Of a stretch of DNA of 64,000 bases, positions 41,375-49,447 are shown one piece after another. The notes under the pieces are model-generated. The model was not told the DNA's origin. It made no database searches and saw only the letters and a program-made list of their open reading frames with translations. The position numbers and the translations under genes are program-made. Each line of letters begins with the position of its first letter. The first letter of the stretch is position 1. The DNA comes from Streptomyces sp. NBC_01431 (GTDB taxonomy: Bacteria > Actinomycetota > Actinomycetes > Streptomycetales > Streptomycetaceae): contig NZ_CP109496.1 of assembly GCF_036231355.1 (NCBI RefSeq), forward strand, positions 4,650,001 to 4,714,000, written 5' to 3'.

Positions 41375-42831
41375 GCGACGAAGAAAGGAAGTTGTTCATC
41401 GGCGGGTCGTGGGTCGAGCCCGACGGCGGGCACTATCCCGTGCTCGATCCCGCCACCGAGGGCGTGGTCGGGCACGCGCCCGAGGCCAGTCGTGAGCAGG
41501 TGTACCAGGCCGCCGCGGCCGCCCGGGAAGCCTTCGGGCGCTGGTCCCGTACGCGTCCCGAGGAGCGGGCCACCATCCTCGACCGGGCCGCCGACCTCAT
41601 GCAGCGCGACTTCGCCCCGAACGCCGACCTCGCCCGCGCCGAGACCGGCGCCACCACCGCCACCGCGCGCGACATGCAGGTCGCGGTCGGCATCTCGCGG
41701 TTCCGGAGGTACGCCAAGGGCGCCCTGGAGCCGGTGGAGCAGGCCGTCGCGCCCCAGATCAACGAGGCGGGGCCGATGGGGAAGGCCGGTGTCTTCGGGG
41801 CGCTGGCGGTGCGGCAGCCGGTGGGGGTGGTCACCTGCATCACCTCGTACAACAACCCCTGGGCCAACCCGGCGGGCAAGGTCGCGCCCGCGCTCGCCAT
41901 GGGGAACACGGTCGTGGTCAAACCCGCCCCGCAGGATCCGCTGTCCGTTTTCAGGATGGCCGAGGCCCTGGAGGAGGCCGGGGTGCCGGGCGGGGTCGTG
42001 AACGTCGTCAGCGGGTCGGCGCCCGCCGTCGGGGAGGCGGCCGTCGACTCGCCGGACGTCGACATGGTGAGCTTCACCGGCAGTACCGCCGTGGGGCAGC
42101 GGATCGCCGAGGTGTGCGGGCGGCACATGAAGCGGCAGCTGATGGAGCTGGGCGGCAAGGGCGCGGCACTCGTCTTCGACGACGCCGACCTCGACTCGGC
42201 GACGCTGGGCATCGGCACGACGTTCGCCTTCTACAGCGGGCAGATCTGCACCGCGCCGACTCGCGTCCTGGTGCAGCGCGCCGTGCACGACCAGCTGATC
42301 GACAAGCTCACCGGGTACCTCGGCTTCATGAAGGTGGGGGACCCGGCGGCGCGGGGCACGGTGGTGGGGCCGGTGATCTCCGCCGCGCACCGCGACCGCA
42401 TCGAGGCGTACGTCGAGCTGGGACGAAAAGAGGGCGCCCAGGTCGTGGCCGGTGGCCAACGCCCGGCGTTCTCGCGGGGGTTCTACGTCGCCCCGACCCT
42501 CCTCGCCGAGTGCACCAACGACATGCGGGTGGTGCGCGAGGAGATCTTCGGCCCGGTCGTGGTGGTCGTCCCCTTCGATGACGAGGAGGAGGGCGTCGCG
42601 CTGGCCAACGACAGCGAGTACGGGCTGATCGACTACGTCTGGTCCGGCGACGTGGCACGGGCCTTCCGGGTCGCCCGCCGGCTGCGCGCGGGCGGGGTCG
42701 GCGTCAACACCGTCGGCCGCAACATGGAGGCGCCGTTCGGCGGCTTCAAGAAGAGCGGGGTGGGACGCGACGTCGGCTCGTACGCGCTGCACGCGTACAG
42801 CGAACTCCAGTCGATCGTCTGGCCCGGCTGA
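41371..42831 (+). CDS. NAD(P)-dependent aldehyde dehydrogenase
   Basis: A 486-residue enzyme oxidising an aldehyde to the acid. Motifs: the proton-relay Asn in TSYNNPWANP, the cofactor Lys in VVVKPAPQDP, SFTGSTAVGQRIAE, Glu259 in MELGGKGAAL and catalytic Cys293 in SGQICTAPTRV. The R-R-x-R-x-G-G-V-G-V-N-T region and GGFKKSGVGRD end are intact. GTG 41371 overlaps the stop of the amidohydrolase. The pair probably processes one substrate, and its acid product could feed the acyl-CoA ligases. No operator lies directly upstream of the pair. Confidence 0.92.
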   Translation: MSDEERKLFIGGSWVEPDGGHYPVLDPATEGVVGHAPEASREQVYQAAAAAREAFGRWSRTRPEERATILDRAADLMQRDFAPNADLARAETGATTATARDMQVAVGISRFRRYAKGALEPVEQAVAPQINEAGPMGKAGVFGALAVRQPVGVVTCITSYNNPWANPAGKVAPALAMGNTVVVKPAPQDPLSVFRMAEALEEAGVPGGVVNVVSGSAPAVGEAAVDSPDVDMVSFTGSTAVGQRIAEVCGRHMKRQLMELGGKGAALVFDDADLDSATLGIGTTFAFYSGQICTAPTRVLVQRAVHDQLIDKLTGYLGFMKVGDPAARGTVVGPVISAAHRDRIEAYVELGRKEGAQVVAGGQRPAFSRGFYVAPTLLAECTNDMRVVREEIFGPVVVVVPFDDEEEGVALANDSEYGLIDYVWSGDVARAFRVARRLRAGGVGVNTVGRNMEAPFGGFKKSGVGRDVGSYALHAYSELQSIVWPG

Positions 42832-42923
42832 GCGGACTTGTGGAAGCCCGGTACGGTACCTGGCCCTGACGGGGTGGGCCCCCGTCGGGCCGCCGCCCGC
42901 GAACGGCACTTCCCGCGTGGTGC

Positions 42924-43250
42924 TCAGTCGCGCGGCTGGAGCTCGGCCATCCGGCTCCAACCCCCGCCCGGCACCTCGACGTTGATGATTTCCGGGGTGC
43001 TGGCGATGGCGCCGGCCATCGCCGCCATGCCCGCCCGGAAGTGGTCGGAGTCGACGTGCGCCGCGCCCGCGGCCGAGTCGGCGAAGGCTTCGAGGAGGGT
43101 GTACCGGGTGGGGTCGTCCACGCTGCGCGACCAGTCGTAGAAGAGGTTGCCCGGCTCGGCGCGGGTGGCCCGGGTGAAATCGTCCACGATGGCCAGCCAG
43201 TCGTCGGCATGCTCGGGACGGACGGTGAACCTGACAGCGATGAAGATCAT
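42924..43250 (-). CDS. Antibiotic biosynthesis monooxygenase (ABM) domain protein
   Basis: A 108-residue dimeric alpha/beta-barrel protein. The N-terminal strand IFIAVRFTVRPEHADDWLAI, NLFYDWSRSVDDPTRYTLLE (the E-A-F that follows), and HVDSDHFRAGMAAMAGAI are typical. Such small proteins act as quinone or polyketide monooxygenases or as heme-degrading relatives. No cofactor is obvious. It is convergent with the aldehyde dehydrogenase and may share a transcript with nothing else. Confidence 0.82.
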   Translation of the reverse strand: MIFIAVRFTVRPEHADDWLAIVDDFTRATRAEPGNLFYDWSRSVDDPTRYTLLEAFADSAAGAAHVDSDHFRAGMAAMAGAIASTPEIINVEVPGGGWSRMAELQPRD

Positions 43251-43296
43251 GCCCCCTACGGTGCGGGCGGGGTGGGAGCGCTGCAAGCGGGGGTGG

Positions 43297-43367
43297 CCCG
43301 GATTCCGAGGGGGTCGGAACGGGGGGCCCGGGACCACTCAGGCTCCCGGATTCCGAGGGGTCGGAAC
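43297..43367. repeat. Direct duplication of CCCGGATTCCGAGGGGTCGG
   Basis: Copies at 43297-43320 and 43345-43367, in the gap between the ABM gene and the IclR gene. Confidence 0.7.
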
Positions 43368-43388
43368 AGGAGCCCGGCCCGAAACCGC

Positions 43389-44132
43389 TCAGACCGTGGC
43401 CGCCAGCTCCGTCGCCGCCCGGGTCACCGCCGACCGGATCGCGCCGTGCCGTCCGCGGAACTCGGCGGTCTCCAGCGACACCGACAGGGCATGGACCGTG
43501 CCGTCCGCGCGCGGTCCCGGCAGGGCCACCGCGAGGCACGTGTAGGCCGGGTCCGCCTCGCCGATCGACACCGCGAAGCCCTGTCCCCGCACCCGGGTCA
43601 GCTCGGCCTCGAAACGGTCGGCGGCGGTGATCGTACGGTCGGTGAACCTGGCCATGCCGTGATCGGCGAGGTAGCGGCGCCGCACCGGCCGGGGGAGCCC
43701 GGCGAGCAGCGCCTTGCCGTGGGCGGTGGCGTGGGCGCGGAGCTCGGGGCCGGGGCTGAAGGGGTCGGCGGTGTCGGTGACGGGGGCGGTGCTGTCGACC
43801 ACGGTGATCAGGCCGCCGCGGTACGCCGTGTAGTAGGCCTGGGCCCCGGTGGCCCGGCGCAGCCGCGGCAGGAGCTCGCCGACGCCCGGGGCGGGCCGCA
43901 GATGCCGCTGGAAGGACCGGTGCAGGGCGGGCACCCGCGGTCCGGGCGCGTACCCCTGGGGCGTCCGTGTGAGATGCCCGCGCGCGGTGAGCGGCCCGAG
44001 CAGGTGATAGACGGTCGACAGGGAACACCCCACCCGCCGGGCGATCGCCTTCGCCCCGACCGGCCCCGGCGCGTCGGCCACGGCATCCAGGATCGCGAGC
44101 GCACGGTCGACGGACTGGGGGGTGGTGGTCAT
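43389..44132 (-). CDS. IclR family transcriptional regulator
   Basis: A 247-residue regulator. The N-terminal winged HTH is VDRALAILDAVADAPGPVGA then IARRVGCSLSTVYHLLGPL (residues about 7-50). The C-terminal IclR ligand domain contains AHATAHGKALLAGLPRPVRR and GFAVSIGEADPAYTCLAVAL. It probably senses a small acid and represses or activates neighbouring genes, perhaps the ABM gene or the amidohydrolase/aldehyde dehydrogenase pair. It is preceded on the same strand by the Uma2 gene. Confidence 0.88.
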   Translation of the reverse strand: MTTTPQSVDRALAILDAVADAPGPVGAKAIARRVGCSLSTVYHLLGPLTARGHLTRTPQGYAPGPRVPALHRSFQRHLRPAPGVGELLPRLRRATGAQAYYTAYRGGLITVVDSTAPVTDTADPFSPGPELRAHATAHGKALLAGLPRPVRRRYLADHGMARFTDRTITAADRFEAELTRVRGQGFAVSIGEADPAYTCLAVALPGPRADGTVHALSVSLETAEFRGRHGAIRSAVTRAATELAATV

Positions 44133-44154
44133 GGACCGAGGGTAGGGGCGCCGG

Positions 44155-44769
44155 TCACTCCCGGGGGAATTCGTCCGTCGAGATGGTGAGGCCGAGGACT
44201 GTGCCCGTGAGGTCGAGGTCGTTGCCGAAGGGCACCCTGAGCTCGCTGACGTAGTCGCCTTTCTTGGGCTGGGTGTAGACGTGGCACTTGCCCTGATACG
44301 GGTCGGCGATCAGGTAGACCGGGATCTCGGCCGTCGCGTACGCGATCCGCTTGGGGTGGTAGTCGTTGTGGCCGGTGCCCTTCGAGACGACCTCGGCGAC
44401 GAACTCGACGTCGTTGTGGACGAAGCGCCGCGCGCCGTGCTCGACCGACGCCTCGGACACCAGCGTGATGTCGGAGCAGAAGCCGTTGAGGTGGCCGGGG
44501 TAGTCGATCCGGACGTCGGAGAGGATTCGTTTCCGGGGGAACTTCGTCCTCAATTGTTCGAAGATGTCCGCAATGATGTCCCAGTGGATGCTCCGTTGCG
44601 GCGTCATGAAGATGCCCCCCTCGACAATGTCGATCCGGTAACCGTCGGGGGCGGTCTTCTCCAGCCACTTGAACAGTGCGTCGAGCGTGTGCTCGCTGTT
44701 CCTGTGCTCGGCCATCTCGATCCTGTCGTCGGTCCCGTCGTCCGTGATCCGGTCGTCGACAACGGTCAT
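44155..44769 (-). CDS. Uma2 family PD-(D/E)XK nuclease-like protein (DUF820)
   Basis: A 204-residue protein. Features: APDGYRIDIVEGGIFMTPQR, the D of YPGHLNGFCSDITLV, and EFVAEVVSKGTGHNDYHPKR, which matches the E-V-x-S-x-x-x-x-x-D-x-x-x-K core of Uma2. IPVYLIADPYQGKCHVYTQP follows. Uma2 proteins have a restriction-endonuclease fold; these multicopy Streptomyces paralogs have no known target. ATG 44769 follows GGAGCGCC. Confidence 0.85.
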   Translation of the reverse strand: MTVVDDRITDDGTDDRIEMAEHRNSEHTLDALFKWLEKTAPDGYRIDIVEGGIFMTPQRSIHWDIIADIFEQLRTKFPRKRILSDVRIDYPGHLNGFCSDITLVSEASVEHGARRFVHNDVEFVAEVVSKGTGHNDYHPKRIAYATAEIPVYLIADPYQGKCHVYTQPKKGDYVSELRVPFGNDLDLTGTVLGLTISTDEFPRE

Positions 44770-44840
44770 CGTGGCGCTCCTCCCCGGCCGTCTCTCGAAC
44801 GAACACGGCCGCGCAGTACAACGATACGCACGCAGCCGCG

Positions 44841-46376
44841 TCACGCCGGGTGGTGATCGCCCAGGAACACCGGGTTGGTGAACGCCGTCAGCGGGCCCGG
44901 GAAGCCCTGGACGGCCGGGGCGTGGCGGACCTCGGCGCGTATGTACGCCGCGTTGGCCGGGGTGGTCCGCCACTGCGCCGTGCCCGTGCCCGAGGCGGGG
45001 AGCTGGGTGGTGTACCGGGTGCCCTGGTCGGTGACGAAGGACGCCGTGCAGCCGGGGGCGCCGGTGACCTCCAGGCGGGCCGTCACCGGCTCGTCCGGTT
45101 CGGCCCGCAGGCGTTCGCCGATTCCCGCGTGCCGGCCGTGGCCGCCGATGACCGAGAACGACACCGACACCGCCGCGGACTCCGCCACGTACGAGCGGCC
45201 CGCCTTCAGGCCCGCCTGGATCGCCTCCCGGGTCAGGTCGTCGGCGAGGACGACGGTCTGGGGGCCGCCGACGCGGTCCGGGTCGCGGTGCGCGTCGCTG
45301 TTGCCCATCGCCGGGAGCCACGGCCTGCCCGAACGTGCCGACAGCGCAAGGGAGTTGTCCCATTCCAGCAGGGACACCTCGTCGTCCGGGGTGTACGGGC
45401 CGTTCCACACCTCCACCGCGTCCGCGTCGCCGAAGCCGAACTTCCAGTTGCAGCCGACGCAGGTGGCGTGCGGATGGGCCGGGACGACAATGCCGCCCGC
45501 CCGGTGGACCTCGCGCGCGAAGTGGCCGAAGCGGTTGTCGCGGGCCCGGTAGCGCCAGTCGACGAAGGTGCCTCCCTCCATGCCGAGCGCCACCACGTGG
45601 CCGTTGCGGGTGGTGATCTCCTCGCCCGTCATGATGAGGAGGTCGTCGCCCCACAGGCCCTGCCACGCCCGGTGCGCCGAACTCGTGTTGTGCTCCGAGG
45701 TGTTGATGAAGTCCAGGCCCGCCGCGCGCGCGAGCGCCGCGATCCGGTCCGGGGTGCGCCCGCCGTCGGAGTGCACCGAGTGCAGGTGGCAGTCGCCCCG
45801 GTACCAGGCCCGGCCCCGTCCCTTGGCGCGCGGCGGCGGGTAGACGGGCTTCGGGGTCGGTGACGGCGCGCCGTACTTCAGCGTGATCGTCACCGTGTAC
45901 GCCAGCCCCTGCGGGGCGACCGTGTACGGGCCGAGGGCGATGTGCCAGGTCCCGGCGCGCAGCGGGCCCGGCAGATAGCCCGGGGTCGCGTCGTCGGCGC
46001 GTACGAAGAACTCGGTGCGCGCCCCGCCCGACCAGCCTCGGAACCCCGCCCCACCGAGCGCCGTGCCGCGCTCGTCGAAGATGCCGATGTCGAGGGCGTT
46101 GCCCTGCGTGCCGGTCGGCACGGGCGGCTTCTCGTAGCTGTAGGAGACCGCCAACTCCCTTACGCCATCAGGGACTTCGAGCGGCAGGTACACGAAGTCG
46201 GGGGCGCCCGGCGGCAGGGTGCCGCGCACTGTCTTCGTCTCGTCGGCGCGGCCGGTGCCCGTGTTGGCGCCGCCTTCCGCGTTCGCGAAGTTCACGGTTC
46301 CCAAGGTAAGGGCGGCGGCCGCGCCCGTCACGATGAGTCCTCGTCTGCCGATGGATCCGGATCCGTTCTCGGTCAT
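44841..46376 (-). CDS. Secreted CehA/McbA-type PHP metallohydrolase (Tat signal)
   Basis: A 511-residue exported protein. Residues 1-30 are a Tat-type signal with GRRGLIVTGAAAALTLG. A beta-rich domain follows (about 45-190, DFVYLPLEVPDGVRELAVSY). The PHP phosphoesterase-like domain carries the metal-binding YRGDCHLHSVHSDGGRTPDR, NTSEHNTS, VVPAHPHATC and AMGNSDAHRDPDR. Such proteins hydrolyse phosphate esters or carbamates. RR at residues 9-10 is close to the N-terminus. ATG 46376 is chosen because the signal starts there. Confidence 0.87.
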   Translation of the reverse strand: MTENGSGSIGRRGLIVTGAAAALTLGTVNFANAEGGANTGTGRADETKTVRGTLPPGAPDFVYLPLEVPDGVRELAVSYSYEKPPVPTGTQGNALDIGIFDERGTALGGAGFRGWSGGARTEFFVRADDATPGYLPGPLRAGTWHIALGPYTVAPQGLAYTVTITLKYGAPSPTPKPVYPPPRAKGRGRAWYRGDCHLHSVHSDGGRTPDRIAALARAAGLDFINTSEHNTSSAHRAWQGLWGDDLLIMTGEEITTRNGHVVALGMEGGTFVDWRYRARDNRFGHFAREVHRAGGIVVPAHPHATCVGCNWKFGFGDADAVEVWNGPYTPDDEVSLLEWDNSLALSARSGRPWLPAMGNSDAHRDPDRVGGPQTVVLADDLTREAIQAGLKAGRSYVAESAAVSVSFSVIGGHGRHAGIGERLRAEPDEPVTARLEVTGAPGCTASFVTDQGTRYTTQLPASGTGTAQWRTTPANAAYIRAEVRHAPAVQGFPGPLTAFTNPVFLGDHHPA

Positions 46377-46625
46377 GACCAGAGCTCCCGGTGCGTTCGA
46401 GTGGATGCGAGGGGAAGAGGTGAGGTGCGGTGTCCGCTTGCTCCCCGAGCCGTTCCCGCTCACTCCCGGGGCCTTGCCTGCTTACTGTCGTACCCCTGTG
46501 TGAACGCGGGGAGTCGCCGAGTTGAGCATCCCTCGCGGTGGCCGGCGCCGGTGAGCGTGCCTTGCGGTCGCGGGGCGCTGGGGATAGGAAGTGATCCCAC
46601 CGCAGACCGACCGGAAGGTATGCCG

Positions 46626-47462
46626 ATGCGCATCGCCACCACGATCTTCCTGACCGACGAGACGATCACACCCGTCCGCATCGCCCGGGAGCTGGAGCAG
46701 CGCGGATTCTCTGGGCTCTATCTGCCGGAGCACACCCACATTCCGGTCGAGCGGGTCACCCCGTACCCGGCCGGCGGTGAGCTGCCGCGCGAGTACGGCC
46801 GCACCCTCGACCCGTTCGTCGCCCTCGGCCAGGCCGCCGCGGTGACCGAGGACCTGCACCTCGGGACCGGGATCACGCTGATCGCCCAGCACGATCCGAT
46901 CGACCTGGCCAAGCAGATCGCCACCCTCGACCACCTCTCCGGCGGGCGCTTCACGCTCGGGTGCGGCTACGGCTGGAACAAGGAGGAGGCCGCCGACCAC
47001 GGCGTCGAGTGGTCGGCCCGGCGCGACCTCACCCGCGATCGCGTCGCGCTGATGCGCGCCCTGTGGGCGGCCGAACCCACCGCCTACGAGGGCGAGTTCG
47101 GGTCGGTGAAGGCGTCGTACGCCCATCCCAAGCCGGTGCGCGGCGGCGCCCCGCGCATTTTGGTCGGCGGGGCCGCCGGGCCGAAGCTGTTCGCGCACAT
47201 CGCCGAGTACGCCGACGGCTGGCTGCCGATCGGCGGGCGCGGCCTCTCCGAGTCGCTGCCGGTGCTGCGGCGGGTGTGGGAGGAGGCAGGGCGCGCGCCG
47301 GGGGACCTCCAGGTCGTTCCGTACGCGGTGCTGCCCGCCCCCGGCAAACTGGCGCACTACGCGGATCTCGGCATCGAGGAGGTCGTCCTCCAGCTGCCGT
47401 CGGCCGATGAGCGGGGGGTGCTCAAGGCCCTCGACGAGTACGGACCGTACGTGCGGCCGTGA
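46626..47462 (+). CDS. LLM class F420-dependent oxidoreductase
   Basis: A 278-residue TIGR03619-type LLM protein: MRIATTIFLTDETITPVRIA, GFSGLYLPEHTHIPVER (E-H-T-H), EDLHLGTGITLIAQHDPIDL, IATLDHLSGGRFTLGCGYGW and PRILVGGAAGPKLFAHIAEY. Members of this clade are usually F420-dependent. GGAAGG precedes the ATG at 46626 by 7 bases; a nearer ATG at 46620 has poor spacing. It stands alone and lacks the CTGACG operator, so it is not obviously in the regulon. Confidence 0.86.
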   Translation: MRIATTIFLTDETITPVRIARELEQRGFSGLYLPEHTHIPVERVTPYPAGGELPREYGRTLDPFVALGQAAAVTEDLHLGTGITLIAQHDPIDLAKQIATLDHLSGGRFTLGCGYGWNKEEAADHGVEWSARRDLTRDRVALMRALWAAEPTAYEGEFGSVKASYAHPKPVRGGAPRILVGGAAGPKLFAHIAEYADGWLPIGGRGLSESLPVLRRVWEEAGRAPGDLQVVPYAVLPAPGKLAHYADLGIEEVVLQLPSADERGVLKALDEYGPYVRP

Positions 47463-47510
47463 AGCCGGGGGCGGCCCCGGTGCGCCGGGCCGCCCCCCTT
47501 TCGACGTGCC

Positions 47511-49208
47511 TCAGCTCAGCGGGAGTTCCAGGTAGGACGGGTCCTCGTCGGGCGAGGTGACCGTGATGGCGCCGGGCGGCTGGGCGGCGGGACCGTAGAA
47601 CGGGTCCACCGAGTCGAGGACCAGCATCAGGCGGTGCCCCGCCCGCACGTCGTACCCGGTGGCCTGGAGCGCGATGTCGACGGTGACCGGTGCGTCGGGG
47701 TCACCGTCCCGGACGGTGTACGGCGCGTGCGTGATGATGCGGGCGATGCCGAGCGCGTTCACGTCGAAGAGGTACGCCACGAACGTCGAGTCCGGCGCGC
47801 TCGGCGCGACCGTCACCCGCAGCCGCGGCACGCCCCGCAACTGGTGCCGCGACGGCAGCGGCGCAGTCGACCACACCCCGGCGTCGTTCCGGTCGATCCG
47901 GCCCGTCCGGTACGTCTTGGGCAGCCCGGCCAGCTCGGCGTACCCGGTGAGCAGGATGGCGTCCGCGACGGTCGCGGGGGTGTCGGTGCCGGTGGTGAAC
48001 GTGGTGCGCCAGCCGTTGCCGGGCTTGTCCAGGAGCCCGCCGTCCTGGGCGCCCTCGGCGGGCCCGGTGAGGTAGAAGCGCTCGGGGTCGCCGGTGGCCG
48101 CGTGCCAGCTGGGCCTGGACTCCAGCGTCCGGCTCCACATGATCTCGCTGACGACCTGGTCCTCGGCACCGGAGTCGGCGTCGAAGACGGCCGCCGCCTC
48201 CGCCTCGGAGCCGTCGTCGGCCGCTTCGAGCAGATGGTGGTCGAACCAGCGGTGCGCGTCCTGCCAGATCCGGTTGGGCAGCCCCAGGATGCCGGTCATC
48301 TCCGGCCCTGAATGGTCGCCGACCGACAGGAGCAGCCGCTTGGGGCCGCTCAGCGCGTTGAACATCTTCAGCGTCTGGTTGGTCGGGAACAGCGTCTCGT
48401 GCCAGGCGTTCGCGAACAGCACGGGCACCTGGCGCCGGTTGAGCTTGTCGACCCGGTGGTACGGCGAGCGCGAGGCCGCCCACCTCAGCGTCTCCGCCAC
48501 GTTCCGGTTGGCCAGTACGTCGTCGAAGGCCTGCTGGGTGCGCGCGCTGAGCCGGGCGGTCTTCGCCGCGTCGAGCAGCGTCCGCACGGCGGCGACGTGC
48601 CGGGTGTCGTTCTCGTAGAACGCCTCGCCCAGATCGCCCCAGGTGCTGAGCGCGACCACCGCGTGCACCCGGCTGTCCTCGGCGGCGACCAGCTGGCTGA
48701 TGCCGGAGCCGTACGAGTCGCCGAGGAAGCCGATCCTGCCGATCGCGCCGGGACCGCCGGCCTGGGCGATCAGGTAGTCCAGCGCCCGGATGCCGTCGGC
48801 GATGTCCGCCTCGCCGGCCACCTCGACCTCGCCGCCGGACTCGCCGAACCCCCGCGCGGTGTAGGCCAGTACGTGGTAGCCGCGGCGGGCGAAGCGCAGC
48901 GCCTGGATCGCGTAGACGGTCCAGCCCTGCTTGGCCCACGGCGAGGGCATCACGATCAGCGGGTGCGGTCCGGGGCCGTTGTGCAGCCATAAGGCGGCGT
49001 CGAGTTCGACACCGCCGTCGCCCGGCACGCCCACGCCGTCCAGGAAGGTCGCCGCCTTGCGCGCCTCGGTCACCTCGGCCGCCCGCGCGGGGGCGAGCCG
49101 CGAGGTGTCGCCGGTGCGCAGCGCCTCCACGACCTGTGCGAGCGCCGCTTCGTCCAGTTCCGGGTAGAGGCTCACCGCTGCGGCCGGCTGTTGTCCGTTT
49201 GAAGTCAC
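47511..49208 (-). CDS. CocE/NonD-type S15 family alpha/beta hydrolase
   Basis: A 565-residue hydrolase with an X-Pro dipeptidyl-peptidase-like layout: an alpha/beta-hydrolase core (about 60-330) with nucleophile GDSYGSG (Ser165), a cap region, a candidate His in GDHSGPEMTG, and a C-terminal jelly-roll (about 400-560, LRVTVAPSAPDSTFVAYLFD). S15 enzymes cleave esters or X-Pro peptides. There is no signal peptide, so it acts in the cytoplasm. The start GTG 49208 is in a context without a strong ribosome site; an upstream start is possible. It is divergent from fbiC. Confidence 0.83.
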   Translation of the reverse strand: MTSNGQQPAAAVSLYPELDEAALAQVVEALRTGDTSRLAPARAAEVTEARKAATFLDGVGVPGDGGVELDAALWLHNGPGPHPLIVMPSPWAKQGWTVYAIQALRFARRGYHVLAYTARGFGESGGEVEVAGEADIADGIRALDYLIAQAGGPGAIGRIGFLGDSYGSGISQLVAAEDSRVHAVVALSTWGDLGEAFYENDTRHVAAVRTLLDAAKTARLSARTQQAFDDVLANRNVAETLRWAASRSPYHRVDKLNRRQVPVLFANAWHETLFPTNQTLKMFNALSGPKRLLLSVGDHSGPEMTGILGLPNRIWQDAHRWFDHHLLEAADDGSEAEAAAVFDADSGAEDQVVSEIMWSRTLESRPSWHAATGDPERFYLTGPAEGAQDGGLLDKPGNGWRTTFTTGTDTPATVADAILLTGYAELAGLPKTYRTGRIDRNDAGVWSTAPLPSRHQLRGVPRLRVTVAPSAPDSTFVAYLFDVNALGIARIITHAPYTVRDGDPDAPVTVDIALQATGYDVRAGHRLMLVLDSVDPFYGPAAQPPGAITVTSPDEDPSYLELPLS

Positions 49209-49447
49209 GTCGGTCCCATTCCACTTCGTCGACTTGCACGGGTGTCGCGCTCGGGCCCGGAGCGACTCCCAGTATCGAGGTGAACGCACTCCGTATTGAT
49301 GCCCTTTGGAGGTGATTGGCCGGAAACGCACGGCGGCGCGGGAAGGGTGGGCCTCGCGGGGCGGGGACGCTGTGCGCCGCCCGGCCCGGCGCCTGGTGGC
49401 AGGCGGTGCCCGCCGCGCGGTCAAACGCACGCTCGTATCCTCGGGGG

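Noticed and set aside
24567..42831. An antibiotic biosynthetic gene cluster
   Set aside because: No PKS, NRPS, terpene synthase or RiPP maturase is present. The thiolase, ligase and LLM genes fit catabolism and carry a shared catabolic-type operator.
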